Assembly: GCA_958415665.1 (NCBI GenBank)
Contig: CATYZK010000001.1
Location: forward strand, 124,001-188,000
Source of the DNA: an uncultured Collinsella sp.
Lineage (GTDB): Bacteria; Actinomycetota; Coriobacteriia; Coriobacteriales; Coriobacteriaceae
Length of the DNA stretch: 64,000 nucleotides
Reading direction: 5' to 3'
Shown piece after piece: positions 15,010 through 23,472 of this stretch (position 1 is the first letter of the stretch; every line of letters begins with the position of its first letter). Below the pieces are notes generated by a model, which made no database searches, was not told the origin of the DNA, and saw only the letters and a program-made list of their open reading frames with translations. The position numbers and the translations under genes are program-made.

Positions 15010-16395
15010 ATGACGGATCAGGAAACGCCCGAGCGCGCGCACGTGACGGCCGACGATATCGAGGCAGCCAACGACCTTATCGACTTTATCGAGGCATGCC
15101 CCAGCATGTTCCATACGGCGGCGACCATTATGGCCGAGCTCGACGAGGCGGGCTTTACCTACCTGCCCGAGAATGCGGCGTGGGACATAGAGCCGGGCGG
15201 GCGTTATTACACGCAGCGCAATACCTCGAGCGTCATCGCTTTTAAGGTGGGCGAAGACCTGGCCGCTACGTGGGGCGAGGACGGCGTTGCCGGCGACTAT
15301 CATTTTCAACTCACGGCGTCACACAGCGATTCGCCGACGTTTAAGGTTAAGGCCGTGCCCGAGCTCGACGGCGCGGGCGAGACGCTGCGCCTGAATACCG
15401 AGGCCTACGGCGGCATGATCGACTACACCTGGTTCGATCGTCCGCTGGCACTCGCGGGTCGCGTACTGGTGCGCGAAGGCGACCGTATCGAGAGCCGCCT
15501 GCTTGCCACCGAGCGCGAGGTTGCCATTATTCCGAGCCTTGCCATCCACATGAACCGTGGCGTTAACGAGAGCTTTGCTCCCAACCGAGCCGTTGACCTG
15601 TGCCCGCTCATCAGCGCTGGTGACCTTAAGCAGGGTGACTTTGACGCCCTGATCGCCGACGAGCTGGATGTTGAGCCCGAGCAAATTCTGGGCCGCGATC
15701 TGTTCCTGGTCAATCGTCAGGATGCGCGCATTTGGGGCTGGGCCGACGAGTTTATCTCGACGCCCAAGCTCGACGACCTGGCCTGCGCCTACACCTCGCT
15801 GCAGGCATTTTTGGGTGCCGAGAACGCGCACGACGTTTCGGTCTTCTGCTGCTTCGATAACGAGGAGGTTGGCTCCGAGACCAAGCAGGGAGCCATGTCG
15901 ACGTTCTTGGCCGACGCGCTGCGCCGCATTAACGGATCGCTGGGCTTTGACGACGAGTCGTACCATCGCGCCCTTGCCGCTTCGATGCTCGTGAGCTGCG
16001 ACAACGCGCATGCCGTGCACCCCAACCACGCCGAGAAGTGCGATGCTCGCAATCAGGTGGTGCTCAACGGCGGTATTGTCATTAAGGAAGCCGCTAACCA
16101 GCACTACTGCACCGATGCCTTTAGCCGCGCGGTGTTCCAAGCCATCTGCGATGACGCCGACGTACCCACGCAGGCCTTCGCCAACAAGAGCGACATGGCC
16201 GGCGGCTCCACCCTCGGCAATCTGTCTAATATGCAGGCGAGTATGCACGCCGTGGACGTGGGCCTGCCGCAGCTTGCCATGCATTCGAGCTACGAGACCG
16301 GCGGCGTTCGCGACGTGATGTACGCCATCCGCGCCCTCACCGCGTTCTACGAGCGCAACCTAACCATCAACGGAGCCGAAAGCGTGGAGCTCTAA
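15010..16395 (+). CDS. apeB: M18-family aminopeptidase
   Basis: 461 residues from ATG 15010, which has GGGGAGAG upstream; an in-frame ATG at 14941 lacks one. M18 dinuclear zinc peptidase motifs are intact: TASHSDSPTFKVK (first His), LDDLACAYT (bridging Asp), FDNEEVGSETKQGA (catalytic Glu pair), DNAHAVHPNH and LAMHSSYETGG (last His ligand). It removes N-terminal, often acidic, residues from peptides in the cytoplasm. Its stop codon abuts the ATG of the next small gene. Confidence 0.93.
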   Translation: MTDQETPERAHVTADDIEAANDLIDFIEACPSMFHTAATIMAELDEAGFTYLPENAAWDIEPGGRYYTQRNTSSVIAFKVGEDLAATWGEDGVAGDYHFQLTASHSDSPTFKVKAVPELDGAGETLRLNTEAYGGMIDYTWFDRPLALAGRVLVREGDRIESRLLATEREVAIIPSLAIHMNRGVNESFAPNRAVDLCPLISAGDLKQGDFDALIADELDVEPEQILGRDLFLVNRQDARIWGWADEFISTPKLDDLACAYTSLQAFLGAENAHDVSVFCCFDNEEVGSETKQGAMSTFLADALRRINGSLGFDDESYHRALAASMLVSCDNAHAVHPNHAEKCDARNQVVLNGGIVIKEAANQHYCTDAFSRAVFQAICDDADVPTQAFANKSDMAGGSTLGNLSNMQASMHAVDVGLPQLAMHSSYETGGVRDVMYAIRALTAFYERNLTINGAESVEL

Positions 16396-16578
16396 ATGCA
16401 AACCGAAGACGAGAAGACCGAGCGCAAGCTTGAGCTCATCGATCAGAGTTCGCAGCTGTTTGTCACCGCTTGCCATGAGTCGGGAATCGACGTGTCCAAG
16501 GTAGTGCCAACGGGCGACGAAGAGCTCAAACGCAGAGCCTATTCGGACCGCTACAGCGAAAAGGCGGGCTGCTTTTAA
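16396..16578 (+). CDS. Small hypothetical protein coupled to the M18 peptidase
   Basis: 60 residues; ATG directly follows the peptidase TAA, which suggests translational coupling. Highly charged and helical (EDEKTERKLELIDQSSQLF, DEELKRRAYSDRYSEKAGCF) with no membrane segment. I do not recognise a family. A strong terminator follows about 115 bases later, so it would be the last gene of the operon. Confidence 0.5.
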   Translation: MQTEDEKTERKLELIDQSSQLFVTACHESGIDVSKVVPTGDEELKRRAYSDRYSEKAGCF

Positions 16579-16692
16579 TGAGCGGGACGCAGTGGACGCA
16601 GCTAATTAGCTGGTATCGCTTTAATTAATTGAGAACGCCACAGGTAGAGCCAACGCCAGCGAGCGACGTCCAGAGCGAACAAGTTGGCATGA

Positions 16693-16733
16693 AAAAGGCG
16701 AGGCATTGACCTTTTGGTCATGCCTCGCCTTTT
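16693..16733 (+). terminator. Intrinsic terminator after the M18 peptidase operon
   Basis: AAAAGGCGAGGCA..GACC pairs with GGTCA.GCCTCGCCTTTT around a TTTT loop. T/A-runs on both sides allow it to work in both directions. Confidence 0.8.
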
Positions 16734-16762
16734 GAATGACAAATTGTCGCCCTGGGCGTCGC

Positions 16763-16854
16763 GCAGCGTCGACTGGTCCGCCGTTCGTTAGAACGGCGGA
16801 ACCCATGGGGCTCGCAGCGTCGAGGGGTTCCGGCGTTTGGTAAAACGCCGGAAC
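16763..16854. repeat. Duplicated hairpin with changed stem
   Basis: GCAGCGTCGA occurs at 16763 and 16814 (period 51), each followed by a perfect hairpin: TCCGCCGTTC/GAACGGCGGA (16777-16800) and GTTCCGGCGTTT/AAACGCCGGAAC (16827-16854). Stem sequences differ but pairing is kept. The second hairpin sits directly after the minus-strand dehydrogenase stop and may terminate it. Confidence 0.75.
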
Positions 16855-16856
16855 AA

Positions 16857-17792
16857 TTAATGCTCGATCCAGCAGCGAAGCGTTTCGCCCGCCTGCAGGT
16901 GACGCAGATTCTCCGCGGCGATGTCGACCACATTGTTGAGCGTGGCGGCCAGGTGGAACCAGCCGGAGACGTGCGGCGTGATGAGCATGTTGGGCGCATC
17001 CCACAGGGGGCTTGTCTCAGGCAGCGGCTCGGGGTCGGTGACGTCGACCGCGGCGCCGGCGAGGTGCCCGGACTCCAGAGCGGCAACCAAGTCGTCGGCG
17101 ACCACAAGATCGCCGCGGCCGCCGTTGGCAAAGAAGGCGCCCGGCCTCATCGCGGCGAAGAACTCGGCGTTCGCCAGGCCGCGGGTCTCGGGTGTGCTGG
17201 GCATAAAGGATGCGACGACGTCTGCCTCGGCCAGGCGCTCAGACAGGGCATCCATGCCGTCCATGTCCTCAAACACGATGGGGTAGACGAGCGGATGACG
17301 CTTGATACCGCGGACGTGCGCGCCCATGCTGCGGCAGAGCGTGGCAAAGTGGCCGCCGATATCGCCCGCGCCCAGCACCAGCACGTTGGCGTTTTTGAGC
17401 GAGGTGACCGGCCCCAAATCCTCCCAGCGATGCTCGCGCTGCAAGTCGTGATAGCCGGGCAGGCGCTTCATCATGGAAAGGACCATGGCAAACATGTGCT
17501 CGCTTACGGCCTGACCGTAGGCGCCGATCGAGCAAGACAGCTTGGCGTCAGCAGGCACGGTGCCAGCAGCAAGGTAGTCGTCATAGCCGGCGGTCTGCAA
17601 TTGCAACAGCTGGAGATGCTCGCATGCCGTGAGCATGTCAGGGTCGATGTTGCCCAGGATTACGTCGGCATCGGCGACCTGCTCGCGCGTGGCAGCGTCG
17701 GCGCTCGTGTAGATAAAGTCCTCGCCCGGAGCGCTCGACTCAAGAATTGCGCGATGACGGTCGTTGACGGGCAGTAAAACCAGGATGTTCAC
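16857..17792 (-). CDS. D-isomer-specific 2-hydroxyacid dehydrogenase
   Basis: 311 residues. The NAD-binding fold has VLGAGDIGGHFATLCRSMG (GxGxxG) near residue 140. Catalytic residues are placed as in the family: Arg in FANGGRGDLV, Glu in DVTDPEPLPE and His in LITPHVSGW. The N-terminal part (1-95) is the substrate domain. It reduces a 2-keto acid or oxidises the 2-hydroxy acid; the substrate cannot be read from the sequence. ATG 17792 has AGAGGA upstream. Single gene flanked by hairpin repeats on both sides. Confidence 0.9.
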   Translation of the reverse strand: MNILVLLPVNDRHRAILESSAPGEDFIYTSADAATREQVADADVILGNIDPDMLTACEHLQLLQLQTAGYDDYLAAGTVPADAKLSCSIGAYGQAVSEHMFAMVLSMMKRLPGYHDLQREHRWEDLGPVTSLKNANVLVLGAGDIGGHFATLCRSMGAHVRGIKRHPLVYPIVFEDMDGMDALSERLAEADVVASFMPSTPETRGLANAEFFAAMRPGAFFANGGRGDLVVADDLVAALESGHLAGAAVDVTDPEPLPETSPLWDAPNMLITPHVSGWFHLAATLNNVVDIAAENLRHLQAGETLRCWIEH

Positions 17793-17811
17793 AAGCAGTC
17801 CTCTCCGCTTG

Positions 17812-17850
17812 ACCTACCAAAAAGGGACAGGTTTATTTTGGCAGGTTTTA
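17812..17850. repeat. GGGACAGG-core hairpin, copy 3
   Basis: ACCTACCAAAA (17812-17822) and TTTTGGCAGGT (17836-17846) flank the same AGGGACAGGTTTA core as copies 1 and 2, with one wobble in the stem. It lies 20 bases upstream of the dehydrogenase start, between two minus-strand genes. Confidence 0.85.
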
Positions 17851-17922
17851 TCAGGCAAAACATTCAAATAAAAACGCCGGATGCAAGACGAGCGTACCCG
17901 TCAGCATCCGGCGCATCTACAG

Positions 17923-18810
17923 CTACCAGCTCAGCAGCTCGTAGCCGTCCTCGGTCACCACGAGCTGAACCTCGCACTGGGCCGAATCGCTGCCGTCCTT
18001 GGTGCGCACGCACCAACCGTCACCCTTGCTAATCTTGATGTCGGGCGCTCCGGCGTTGACCATGGGCTCGATGGTAAAGACCATGCCCGGGGCCATGATG
18101 GTGTCCACATCGGGCGCCTCGGTGGTAAAGCCCACAAACGGGTCCTCGTGGAACTCCTTACCGATGCCGTGTCCGCCGTACTCGCGCACCACGCTAAAGC
18201 CGGCGTCCTCGACGGTCTTTTGCACTGCCTCGGCCATAACGGACAACGGCAGCCATGGCTTGACGGCCGCCAGACCCGCCTCCACGCTGGCGCGGGTGAC
18301 GTCGACCAGGCGCTGGCGCTCGGCCGAGACCTCGCCGATGCAGAACATACGGCTCGAGTCGCTAAAGTAGCCGTCCAAGATCGTGGAGCAGTCCACGTTG
18401 ATGATGTCGCCCTCGTGCAGCACGTCCGTGTCACAGGGGATGCCGTGGCAGACGACGTCGTTGATCGAGGTGCACACGCTTTTGGGGTAGCCCTCGTAGT
18501 TGAGGTCGGCCGGCGTGCCACCGTGCTCGACGGTGTAGTCGTAGATCATCTGGTCGATCTGGTTGGTGGTCATGCCTGCGGCGATATGCTCGCCCACATA
18601 ATCGAGCACGCCCACGTTGATGGCGGCCGAGCGCTTAATGCCCTCGATATCGGCGGGCGTCTTGTAGAGCGTGCGGGGCAGAACCTCCCAGCCCTCTTCC
18701 CACAAGCGCTCGAGGCGCTCATCAAAGGCGCTATGGCATTTCTTGTATTTCTTGCCGCTGCCGCACCAGCAAGCGTCGTTGCGGCCGGGCACGGGTCCTT
18801 TGTCATACAT
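17923..18810 (-). CDS. map: Type I methionine aminopeptidase with N-terminal SEC-C zinc motif
   Basis: 295 residues. The first 30 residues carry a SEC-C-type zinc knuckle (PGRNDACWCGSGKKYKKC; Cys14, Cys16, Cys25, His26), as in some actinobacterial and firmicute MAPs that dock on the ribosome or SecA-type partners. The catalytic domain has the metal ligands: Asp in NVDCSTILDGYFSDSSR, His in GGHGIGKEFHEDP and Glu in FTIEPMVN, with a final Glu in the SDSAQCEVQLV segment. It removes the initiator Met from nascent proteins. AAAGGAAG lies before the ATG. Confidence 0.94.
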   Translation of the reverse strand: MYDKGPVPGRNDACWCGSGKKYKKCHSAFDERLERLWEEGWEVLPRTLYKTPADIEGIKRSAAINVGVLDYVGEHIAAGMTTNQIDQMIYDYTVEHGGTPADLNYEGYPKSVCTSINDVVCHGIPCDTDVLHEGDIINVDCSTILDGYFSDSSRMFCIGEVSAERQRLVDVTRASVEAGLAAVKPWLPLSVMAEAVQKTVEDAGFSVVREYGGHGIGKEFHEDPFVGFTTEAPDVDTIMAPGMVFTIEPMVNAGAPDIKISKGDGWCVRTKDGSDSAQCEVQLVVTEDGYELLSW

Positions 18811-18862
18811 GGCTAACTTCCTTTCATTCGCAGCTAGTATAGCCCACCCACGCGTCCATAAA

Positions 18863-18929
18863 AGTTGCGGTGATATAGTTCCGATTTAAGCGGTTTAACA
18901 GCACAAATAGGAACTATATCACCGCAACT
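18863..18929. repeat. Perfect 20-bp inverted repeat, GTTGCGGTGA family
   Basis: AGTTGCGGTGATATAGTTCC (18863-18882) and its exact complement (18910-18929) flank a 27-nt loop. It lies downstream of the radical SAM gene and upstream of map. Shares its first 13 bases with the dyad at 11301. No T-run. Confidence 0.8.
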
Positions 18930-18970
18930 GATGGGGCGGGATGGCGGGCACTAGCTGCTGCGTGGTTTTG

Positions 18971-19747
18971 TTAGTAGCTCACCTGGCAGGGGATGCCGAG
19001 GGCTTGGACGCGCGCGGCAATGGCGTCGAGCACCTCGGGCGCTGCTTTGGCAAGGCCGGCGACCGGTGTCTCGCGCGCCACCGTGTAGATGGTCGCTTCT
19101 TGCGGGCGAATGCGCTCAAGCGCCGCGAGCCAGGGGGCAACGTACTCCTCGCCGGTGTTGTCGATGGGCTTGCCCCGGTACTCACCGCTCAAAAACATCG
19201 TCTGGATAATAACGTGACCATCAAAGCTTACGAACGTCTCGATCTGGTGCTCGACGTTGTAGGGGCCAACAGGCTGGTCGAGCAGCTGGATAAACGCCGG
19301 GTCGACGGTATCGAGCTTAAGAATGTTGTCGTCGACCATCATGAGCGCGTCGTGCACCTCGGGGCGGTCGGCGCGTGTGCCGTTGGAGAGCACGGCGATC
19401 TTGGAGTTTGAGGCAAGCTCGTCGCGCAGCGCGACGGCGCCGGCGATGGCCTGTGGAAACTCCGGTGCGGCGGTGGGCTCGCCGTTGCCTGCGAAGGTGA
19501 TTACATCGGGGAGCTCGCCCTCGGCTGCCATCTCGCGCAGCTTTGCCTCGAGCGCTTCGAGTACCACGGCAGCCGTGTTATACGGCTCATGGCAGGGGCG
19601 CTCGGCGTTGAGGCCGTTCTCGCAGTAGATGCAGTCGAACGTGCAGATTTTGCCGCTGGCCGGCATCATGTTGACGCCGAGCGAGAGACCAAGGCGACGG
19701 CTGCGAACGGGCCCAAAGATGGGGCTGGCATTCAAAAACGTAGACAT
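18971..19747 (-). CDS. Radical SAM protein
   Basis: 258 residues. The [4Fe-4S]/SAM motif is CTFDCIYC (Cys35, Cys39, Cys42), preceded by FGPVRSRRLGLSLGVN and followed by DVITFAGNGEPTAAPEFP and LSNGT, the layout of MoaA/wyosine-like stand-alone radical SAM proteins. The reaction is unknown. ATG 19747 is chosen because AGGAG lies 9 bases upstream; ATG 19753 would be only 3 bases from it. The open frame extends far upstream only because it lies antisense to the hydrolase gene. Confidence 0.85.
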   Translation of the reverse strand: MSTFLNASPIFGPVRSRRLGLSLGVNMMPASGKICTFDCIYCENGLNAERPCHEPYNTAAVVLEALEAKLREMAAEGELPDVITFAGNGEPTAAPEFPQAIAGAVALRDELASNSKIAVLSNGTRADRPEVHDALMMVDDNILKLDTVDPAFIQLLDQPVGPYNVEHQIETFVSFDGHVIIQTMFLSGEYRGKPIDNTGEEYVAPWLAALERIRPQEATIYTVARETPVAGLAKAAPEVLDAIAARVQALGIPCQVSY

Positions 19748-19972
19748 AGGCATATGCTCCTCAAGACAATTGTGCCTAAGCATAGCATCGGCTCCAAAGC
19801 AAGGTGTGGGCTCTTGCTTTACAAGTTTCGTTTTTTCACGTCGCTCATGATGCCGTACCATGAAAAGCCTCGGGTCGGGTAAAGTTAATCTGTTAACAAG
19901 GTGTAAAGCAATGCGGGTCCATCCAACCGTGCTGACGTGCAACTGGATGAGCATTGATGATGGGGGCACAAC

Positions 19973-20770
19973 ATGGATTTTACGGTCGAGAATGCGGGCA
20001 CCACGATTGCCTGTCGCGAATATGCCGACCCGGATGTGTCGCCTGATGCTCCTGCCTTGGTGTGCGTGCACGGCGCTTGTGTCGACGGCACATTTTTCGA
20101 CAGCATCGCTTGTGAGCTCAGTCGCAACTACCGCGTAATTGCCTACGACCGCCGCGGCTGTGGTGGCAGCAGCGATGCGGCAGACGGCAGCTATGATCTT
20201 GCCGCTCAGGCCGCCGATCTGCAAGCCGTGATCGAACACGTTGGCGCTCCGACAAATGTGCTTGCGCATAGCGCCGGTACGTTGGTGGCGTTGGAGCTTC
20301 TTCGTACCGAACCCCATCTCGTCGCCCGTGCGATTCTGCATGAGCCGGCTGTGTCGGCCGAAGGCGTCGGCCTGGGCGCAGCTCCGGTTTTGCTCGATAT
20401 GATTGCGGCTGGAAAGGTTTCAAGGGCGCTCCGGCTTTTCTTGGGAGCCCTCGGCGACTTGGACCCCGAGGCTCCTGGAACGACCGAAGCAGAAGCCAAG
20501 CATGCCCTGCGCAACGGCCGCGGTTTCATGGCAAACGAATACGGGATTACTATGACCTGCGTTCCCGATTGGGATAGCGTTCGCGCGTCAAAAACGGTGG
20601 CCGCTGTGCTCCTGGGCAAGCTCTCGATTGGCACGCCCCGCGAGGCTGGCACGCGAGCGGCTGCCGAATATCTCGATTGCTCCCTCGTAACGGTTCCCGG
20701 CGCGCATAACGGTCTGCGCGATCGCCCGGCAGCGGCTGCCCGGGCTGTCCGTGGCATCCTGGGGCTCTAA
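19973..20770 (+). CDS. Alpha/beta hydrolase
   Basis: 265 residues. Oxyanion region VCVHGACVDG, the RGCGGS turn, nucleophile elbow LAHSAGT with Ser100 and a likely catalytic His in PGAHNGLRDRP near the C-terminus fit the alpha/beta-hydrolase fold. Likely acts on an ester, lactone or similar small molecule in the cytoplasm. The start sits just after a GGGGGCACAAC leader with a weak RBS. Transcribed divergently from the radical SAM gene; GTTAA-N4-TTAAC (19884-19897) in the shared upstream region may be an operator. Confidence 0.87.
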   Translation: MDFTVENAGTTIACREYADPDVSPDAPALVCVHGACVDGTFFDSIACELSRNYRVIAYDRRGCGGSSDAADGSYDLAAQAADLQAVIEHVGAPTNVLAHSAGTLVALELLRTEPHLVARAILHEPAVSAEGVGLGAAPVLLDMIAAGKVSRALRLFLGALGDLDPEAPGTTEAEAKHALRNGRGFMANEYGITMTCVPDWDSVRASKTVAAVLLGKLSIGTPREAGTRAAAEYLDCSLVTVPGAHNGLRDRPAAAARAVRGILGL

Positions 20771-20981
20771 CACCCGCAATGGCCAAAGCAGGCTTCACCC
20801 GCAAACGTTTCGGCCGTGTTAACAAATGTGCTCAAAACCTCACGTCTGCGACTTCAATCGCGCCGCCTGCCAACTCATAAAAATGCAACAGCATTCACGT
20901 ACTTACCTGCATCGACAAGGTGTTACCCTTGTAGCATTTGGAACCCACCGCTACCATGCGAAACTATCGAAAGGGCCCCAT

Positions 20982-22862
20982 ATGCTCAATAATCACGAGG
21001 TCAATCTAACCGACGAGGAGGCTGCCGCTGAGGTCGCCCGCGTCGCGAAGACCTACCCCGTGGTGCGTTTGCTGTCGGCCGATCAGATTAAGAGCGAGCC
21101 TAACTGCCTGCTCGCCGGCGATCGGTGTCCTTGTTTGCGCCAGTCGAGTCTTGAGGCTTTGGCAGACTCCGATGAGGTGTCGGAGCAACTGCTCAATGAT
21201 GGTACCGAGTACCGCGCTCGCCTGCGCCCTCTGAAGGTCGAGGGCGAGCCTCACGTCCTGCTGATGGTGCGTCCGATTGATGAGCAAGAAGCTGCAGAAG
21301 AGGACCTTGTCTACACCGACGTGCTGACGAGCGTGCGCAACCGCCGATATTACGAGGAAAAGCTCCGTAGCGCCCGCATGAAGGCCGGCGTGGCGGTGAT
21401 CGACCTTGATGATTTTAGGGTCTTCAACGATACGTGTGGTCGTCATGCCGGCGACCTTGCACTCGGTGCTGTGGCGACAGCCATACGCAGCGGAATTCGT
21501 TCGACTGACGAGCTTGTGCGCTATGGCTGCGACAAGTTTGTGGTCGTCATGCCCAATATTCCCTCCGATGACTTCGCCCGTCGCCTGCATCAGGTGTCCG
21601 ATGCCGTTCGTTCCACGATTGTTCCGGGCCATGAGTACGTGAGCTTGACGGCATGTGTTGGTGGCGTTCGCATTCATGGCGAGACGGTCGATGAGGGCGT
21701 TGGCCGTGCTGTCCAATTATTGAGCCGCGCTAAGGCAAAAGCCGGTACGGTCGTGACCGATGCCGATTCCATCGAGGCCTTCCAAAGCGAAAAGCCTTTG
21801 GTGCTTATTGTCGATGACTCCGAGATGAACCGAGCCATTCTCAGCGAGATGCTCAAGGACGAGTATTGCATCCTCGAGGCCGATAACGGTCGTATAGCGC
21901 TCGACATGGTCGACCGCTATGGCGATGAGTTGTCGCTCGTGATGCTGGACATTGTCATGCCGGGCATAAGCGGCTTTGGGGTGCTGGCCGATTTGTCGCG
22001 CCGAACGGGTATCGACAATCTGCCTGTCATCATGATTTCGAGCGAAGATTCCGATGATATGGTTCTGCGCGCGTACGAGCTGGGCGCCTCGGACTATATC
22101 AACCGCCCGTTTGACTCCCGTATCGTGCGCCGCCGCGTAAGCAACACCATCCGCCTGTACGCCAAACAGCGCCGCCTGACGAGCCTGCTGTCCCAGCAGT
22201 ACAACGAGCGCGTCAAGAACAGTCGCATGCTCATCGACATCATGGCCGGCGTCATGGAGCTTCGCAATGGCGAGAGCGGCAGGCACGTTACGAACATCGA
22301 GAAGCTGACCGAGCTGCTGCTTGGCTGTCTGGTCCAGCGTAGCGACACCATCTCCCTCGACAATGAGGAGCGCTCCACGATTGCCCTGGCTTCGGCGCTG
22401 CACGATATCGGCAAGATGTCGATTGACGATACGATTCTCAACAAACCCGGGCGCCTTACGCCCGAGGAGTTCGAGATTATGAAGACGCATACCACGATCG
22501 GTGCCGACATGTTGCTTGAGTTGGGTCGCCATCACGTCGGCAATGCGCTTATGGAATATGCGTACCAGATTGCGCGTTGGCATCACGAGCGCTGGGACGG
22601 CAAGGGTTATCCCGATGGCCTTAAGGGCGACGAAATTCCCATTGCCGCGCAGGTGGTTTCGGTGGCTGACGTGTACGATGCGCTGACGAGCGTGCGCGTG
22701 TACAAGGACGCTATCCCGCACAAGGAGGCGATCCAGATGATCCTGGACGGCAAGTGCGGCACCTTTAACCCGCTGTTGCTCGACTGCCTGCTCGAGGTGC
22801 AAGACCGTATTGCCGAGACGTTGGCACGTCCCGCCGACGTTGTCGCGTTTCCCACGATTTAG
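20982..22862 (+). CDS. Degenerate GGDEF - REC - HD-GYP signalling protein
   Basis: 626 residues from ATG 20982 (AAAGGG upstream; an in-frame GTG/ATG further up has no RBS). Residues about 108-262 form a GGDEF domain whose signature is YGCDKF (181-186), so the second Gly and catalytic Glu are lost; cyclase activity is unlikely. A receiver domain (272-390) has phospho-Asp323 in MLDIVMPG and the RPF motif. The HD-GYP domain (about 415-610) has HDIGK (His474/Asp475) and HHERWDGKGYPDGL intact, so it probably hydrolyses cyclic-di-GMP. The N-terminus has a small Cys cluster (41-51). An HPt gene follows 23 bases later. Confidence 0.92.
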   Translation: MLNNHEVNLTDEEAAAEVARVAKTYPVVRLLSADQIKSEPNCLLAGDRCPCLRQSSLEALADSDEVSEQLLNDGTEYRARLRPLKVEGEPHVLLMVRPIDEQEAAEEDLVYTDVLTSVRNRRYYEEKLRSARMKAGVAVIDLDDFRVFNDTCGRHAGDLALGAVATAIRSGIRSTDELVRYGCDKFVVVMPNIPSDDFARRLHQVSDAVRSTIVPGHEYVSLTACVGGVRIHGETVDEGVGRAVQLLSRAKAKAGTVVTDADSIEAFQSEKPLVLIVDDSEMNRAILSEMLKDEYCILEADNGRIALDMVDRYGDELSLVMLDIVMPGISGFGVLADLSRRTGIDNLPVIMISSEDSDDMVLRAYELGASDYINRPFDSRIVRRRVSNTIRLYAKQRRLTSLLSQQYNERVKNSRMLIDIMAGVMELRNGESGRHVTNIEKLTELLLGCLVQRSDTISLDNEERSTIALASALHDIGKMSIDDTILNKPGRLTPEEFEIMKTHTTIGADMLLELGRHHVGNALMEYAYQIARWHHERWDGKGYPDGLKGDEIPIAAQVVSVADVYDALTSVRVYKDAIPHKEAIQMILDGKCGTFNPLLLDCLLEVQDRIAETLARPADVVAFPTI

Positions 22863-22885
22863 TTTGACCAAAGGAGTTTTAATCC

Positions 22886-23242
22886 ATGATTTCCATGCGT
22901 GAGGCGTATGAGAAGATCGGCGCTAATTATGATGACGCGTGCGCTCGGCTGATGGGCGAGGAAATGCTTGCCCGCTTTGCCCTCAAGTTTTTGGATGACG
23001 AGAGCATGGACAAGCTGGAGGCCGCCATGGCGGCAGGAGACGCCGAAGGTGCGTTTATGGCAGCGCACACGCTCAAGGGCGTGAGCCAGAACCTGGGATT
23101 CGATAATCTGTACGAGCCGGCGGTCGTGGTGACCGAAGCGCTGCGCGGCGCCGATGCCGTTGACGGCGCTCGCGAGGGAATGCATGCGCTGCAGCAGCAA
23201 TATGCGGCTACGATGTCGGCCCTGCGCGAGGCGGCTGAATAA
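22886..23242 (+). CDS. HPt phosphotransfer protein
   Basis: 118 residues, all-helical. The motif AAHTLKGVSQNLGF contains the phospho-accepting His61, as in stand-alone histidine-phosphotransfer proteins. RBS AAAGGAG. Position directly behind the REC-HD-GYP gene suggests it passes phosphate to or from Asp323 of that protein; the partner hybrid kinase is not in the window. Confidence 0.9.
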   Translation: MISMREAYEKIGANYDDACARLMGEEMLARFALKFLDDESMDKLEAAMAAGDAEGAFMAAHTLKGVSQNLGFDNLYEPAVVVTEALRGADAVDGAREGMHALQQQYAATMSALREAAE

Positions 23243-23266
23243 GAGGCTGCGAGCCTTGATGACTAT

Positions 23267-23330
23267 GAGAGTGGATAATCTCCCGTTTTAGGCCCGGTGA
23301 CGGCCTCAAAGTGGGAGATTATCCACTCTC
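23267..23330. repeat. Perfect 18-bp inverted repeat with inner stem
   Basis: GAGAGTGGATAATCTCCC (23267-23284) and its exact complement (23313-23330). The 28-nt loop contains AGGCC...GGCCT, giving a second stem. It follows the HPt gene without a T-run. Confidence 0.75.
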
Positions 23331-23418
23331 GTTCGATACGTGTCCAAAAATCCACGCTCACCCCTTCTGATTAGTGAATGGCCTATGCGCACTGGCGGGG
23401 CTTTCCGCATGCAATCCA

Positions 23419-23452
23419 TATCGTTGTTCGATAAACTGTTCGAATAACGATA
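23419..23452. promoter_or_regulatory. Palindromic operator candidate upstream of the DUF2975-like gene
   Basis: TATCGTTGTTCGA (23419-23431) and TCGAATAACGATA (23440-23452) pair at 12 of 13 positions with an 8-nt spacer, ending 20 bases before the ATG. TATCG/CGATA motifs recur near the ABC promoter (GTTATCGA at 24462, AACGATA at 24491), so one regulator, perhaps the HTH protein encoded at 24042, could act at both. Confidence 0.5.
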
Positions 23453-23472
23453 GAGTCGATGAGGGTGAGTGT

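Noticed and set aside
19748..20341. N-terminal extension of the radical SAM frame.
   Set aside because: It lies antisense to the alpha/beta hydrolase and beyond a good RBS/ATG at 19747.
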